NCBI GenBank assembly: GCA_024279865.1
Contig: JAJRRC010000057.1
Span: 1 to 64,000, forward strand
Direction of reading: 5' to 3'
DNA: 64,000 nucleotides
Origin: Planctomycetota bacterium
GTDB taxonomy: Bacteria; Planctomycetota; Phycisphaerae; Phycisphaerales; Phycisphaeraceae
Shown one piece after another: positions 63,706 to 64,000 of the stretch (position 1 is its first letter; each line of letters begins with the position of its first letter). The position numbers and the translations under genes were made by a program. Under the pieces are notes generated by a model. That model did no database searches and was not told where the DNA came from. It saw only the letters and a list, made by a program, of their open reading frames with translations.

Positions 63706-64000
63706 CTATTTCGAGATGACGATTTGGATTTGGTTTGGGTTCGTTACCCTGATCTGGGGAGTTTGGTTGTGGTGTTGGATTTTTCCTGTGACGCGAATGG
63801 TCTTGTTGAGGAAGTAGTCTTGAGGCGGGGCATCCCAATGGCCCAATGCTTTTTTAAATAGGATGACATAAAAGCGACCTCGCCATTTGGGGGTGAAATT
63901 TAAAAAGCAAACCTGTTTTTTACGCGGTTGGTGAGCAACGACAACTTTGCCTTCAATGGTAATTGTTTGGCCTAGATAGCGTCTTGCTTGGTTCCATGGA
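63706..64000 (-). CDS. C-terminal part of an OB-fold-like protein (5' end outside window)
   Basis: On the minus strand the frame is open from the right edge to TAG at 63706-63708. It encodes 98 residues: PWNQARRYLGQTITIEGKVVVAH, KKQVCFLNFTPKWRGRFYVILF, and IRVTGKIQHHNQTPQIRVTNP. The G-x-V...FLNF...F.V.I..G.I pattern is that of OB-fold nucleic-acid-binding domains found in secreted nucleases and helix-hairpin-helix proteins. The catalytic or other domains, if any, are outside the window. Confidence 0.65.
   Translation of the reverse strand, partial: PWNQARRYLGQTITIEGKVVVAHQPRKKQVCFLNFTPKWRGRFYVILFKKALGHWDAPPQDYFLNKTIRVTGKIQHHNQTPQIRVTNPNQIQIVISK

Overview
The window looks like a chromosomal segment of a Planctomycetota bacterium, most probably of the Phycisphaerae type. 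This is inferred from gene content: a two-chaperonin groE cluster, a fused ResB-CcsA cytochrome c maturation protein, a cbb3 oxidase cluster with a copper ATPase and a SafE-like protein, and a cluster with a sulfatase, a uroporphyrinogen-decarboxylase-like protein, a PhyH dioxygenase and AraC regulators. No rRNA or single-copy phylogenetic marker fixes the lineage beyond doubt.

Layout. 1-450: 3' end of a probable transposase gene with palindromic IS-end sequence, then tRNA-Ser(UGA). 650-8000: mostly minus strand, with a small membrane protein, an LTxxQ/Spy-like periplasmic protein, an FmdB zinc ribbon, grpE, dnaJ, groEL without a GGM tail, groES, and groEL with a GGM tail. 8538-9545: a sigma-70 factor, followed by IS5-type debris and a dispersed repeat. 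10343-22415: a respiratory operon with a membrane-anchored tetraheme cytochrome, a four-cluster Fe-S protein, an NrfD/PsrC-type quinol subunit, an octaheme hydroxylamine-oxidoreductase-like cytochrome, napD, napA, a tetraheme napB, one unknown gene, and the ResB-CcsA fusion that would mature these cytochromes. 22609: tRNA-Ala(CGC). 22820-29250: surface-polysaccharide genes (glycosyltransferase, flippase, methyltransferase) carrying a decayed IS4-family element and ending in a 5'-truncated gene. 29321-31011: a lipoprotein peptidyl-prolyl isomerase and a YraN-like protein.

31071-37930 is an aerobic respiration cluster: a diheme cytochrome c, ccoN (with an apparent one-base frameshift), ccoO, two small membrane proteins, a CcoI/CopA-type copper ATPase and a SafE-like protein. 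37957-39625 holds a decayed TIGR04283-type glycosyltransferase beside an intact ArsM-like arsenite methyltransferase. 39772-42243 is a YyaL-like thioredoxin-domain protein with a DsbD-alpha-like tail. 42237-52754 is a probable carbohydrate or small-molecule cluster: UroD-like and PhyH genes divergent from two AraC regulators, then DegT aminotransferase, a double amidohydrolase, a TIM-barrel isomerase, an alpha/beta hydrolase and a sulfatase. 53013-63568 is mainly housekeeping (Mrp, thyA, folA, a Nif3-like protein, rpsR, uvrA, tatD, a FixJ-like regulator). The right edge holds the 3' end of an OB-fold-like gene.

The most unusual layer is repetitive DNA that gene calls do not explain. There are three families of dispersed repeats (about 120, 107 and 38 bp), one of which splits a transposase and one of which is read in frame inside the copper ATPase gene. 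There is a 46-bp tandem array in the uvrA leader. There is also a recurring C5/G5 microsatellite (CCGGGGG-like) that forms Gly/Pro-rich linkers or tails in at least seven unrelated proteins.
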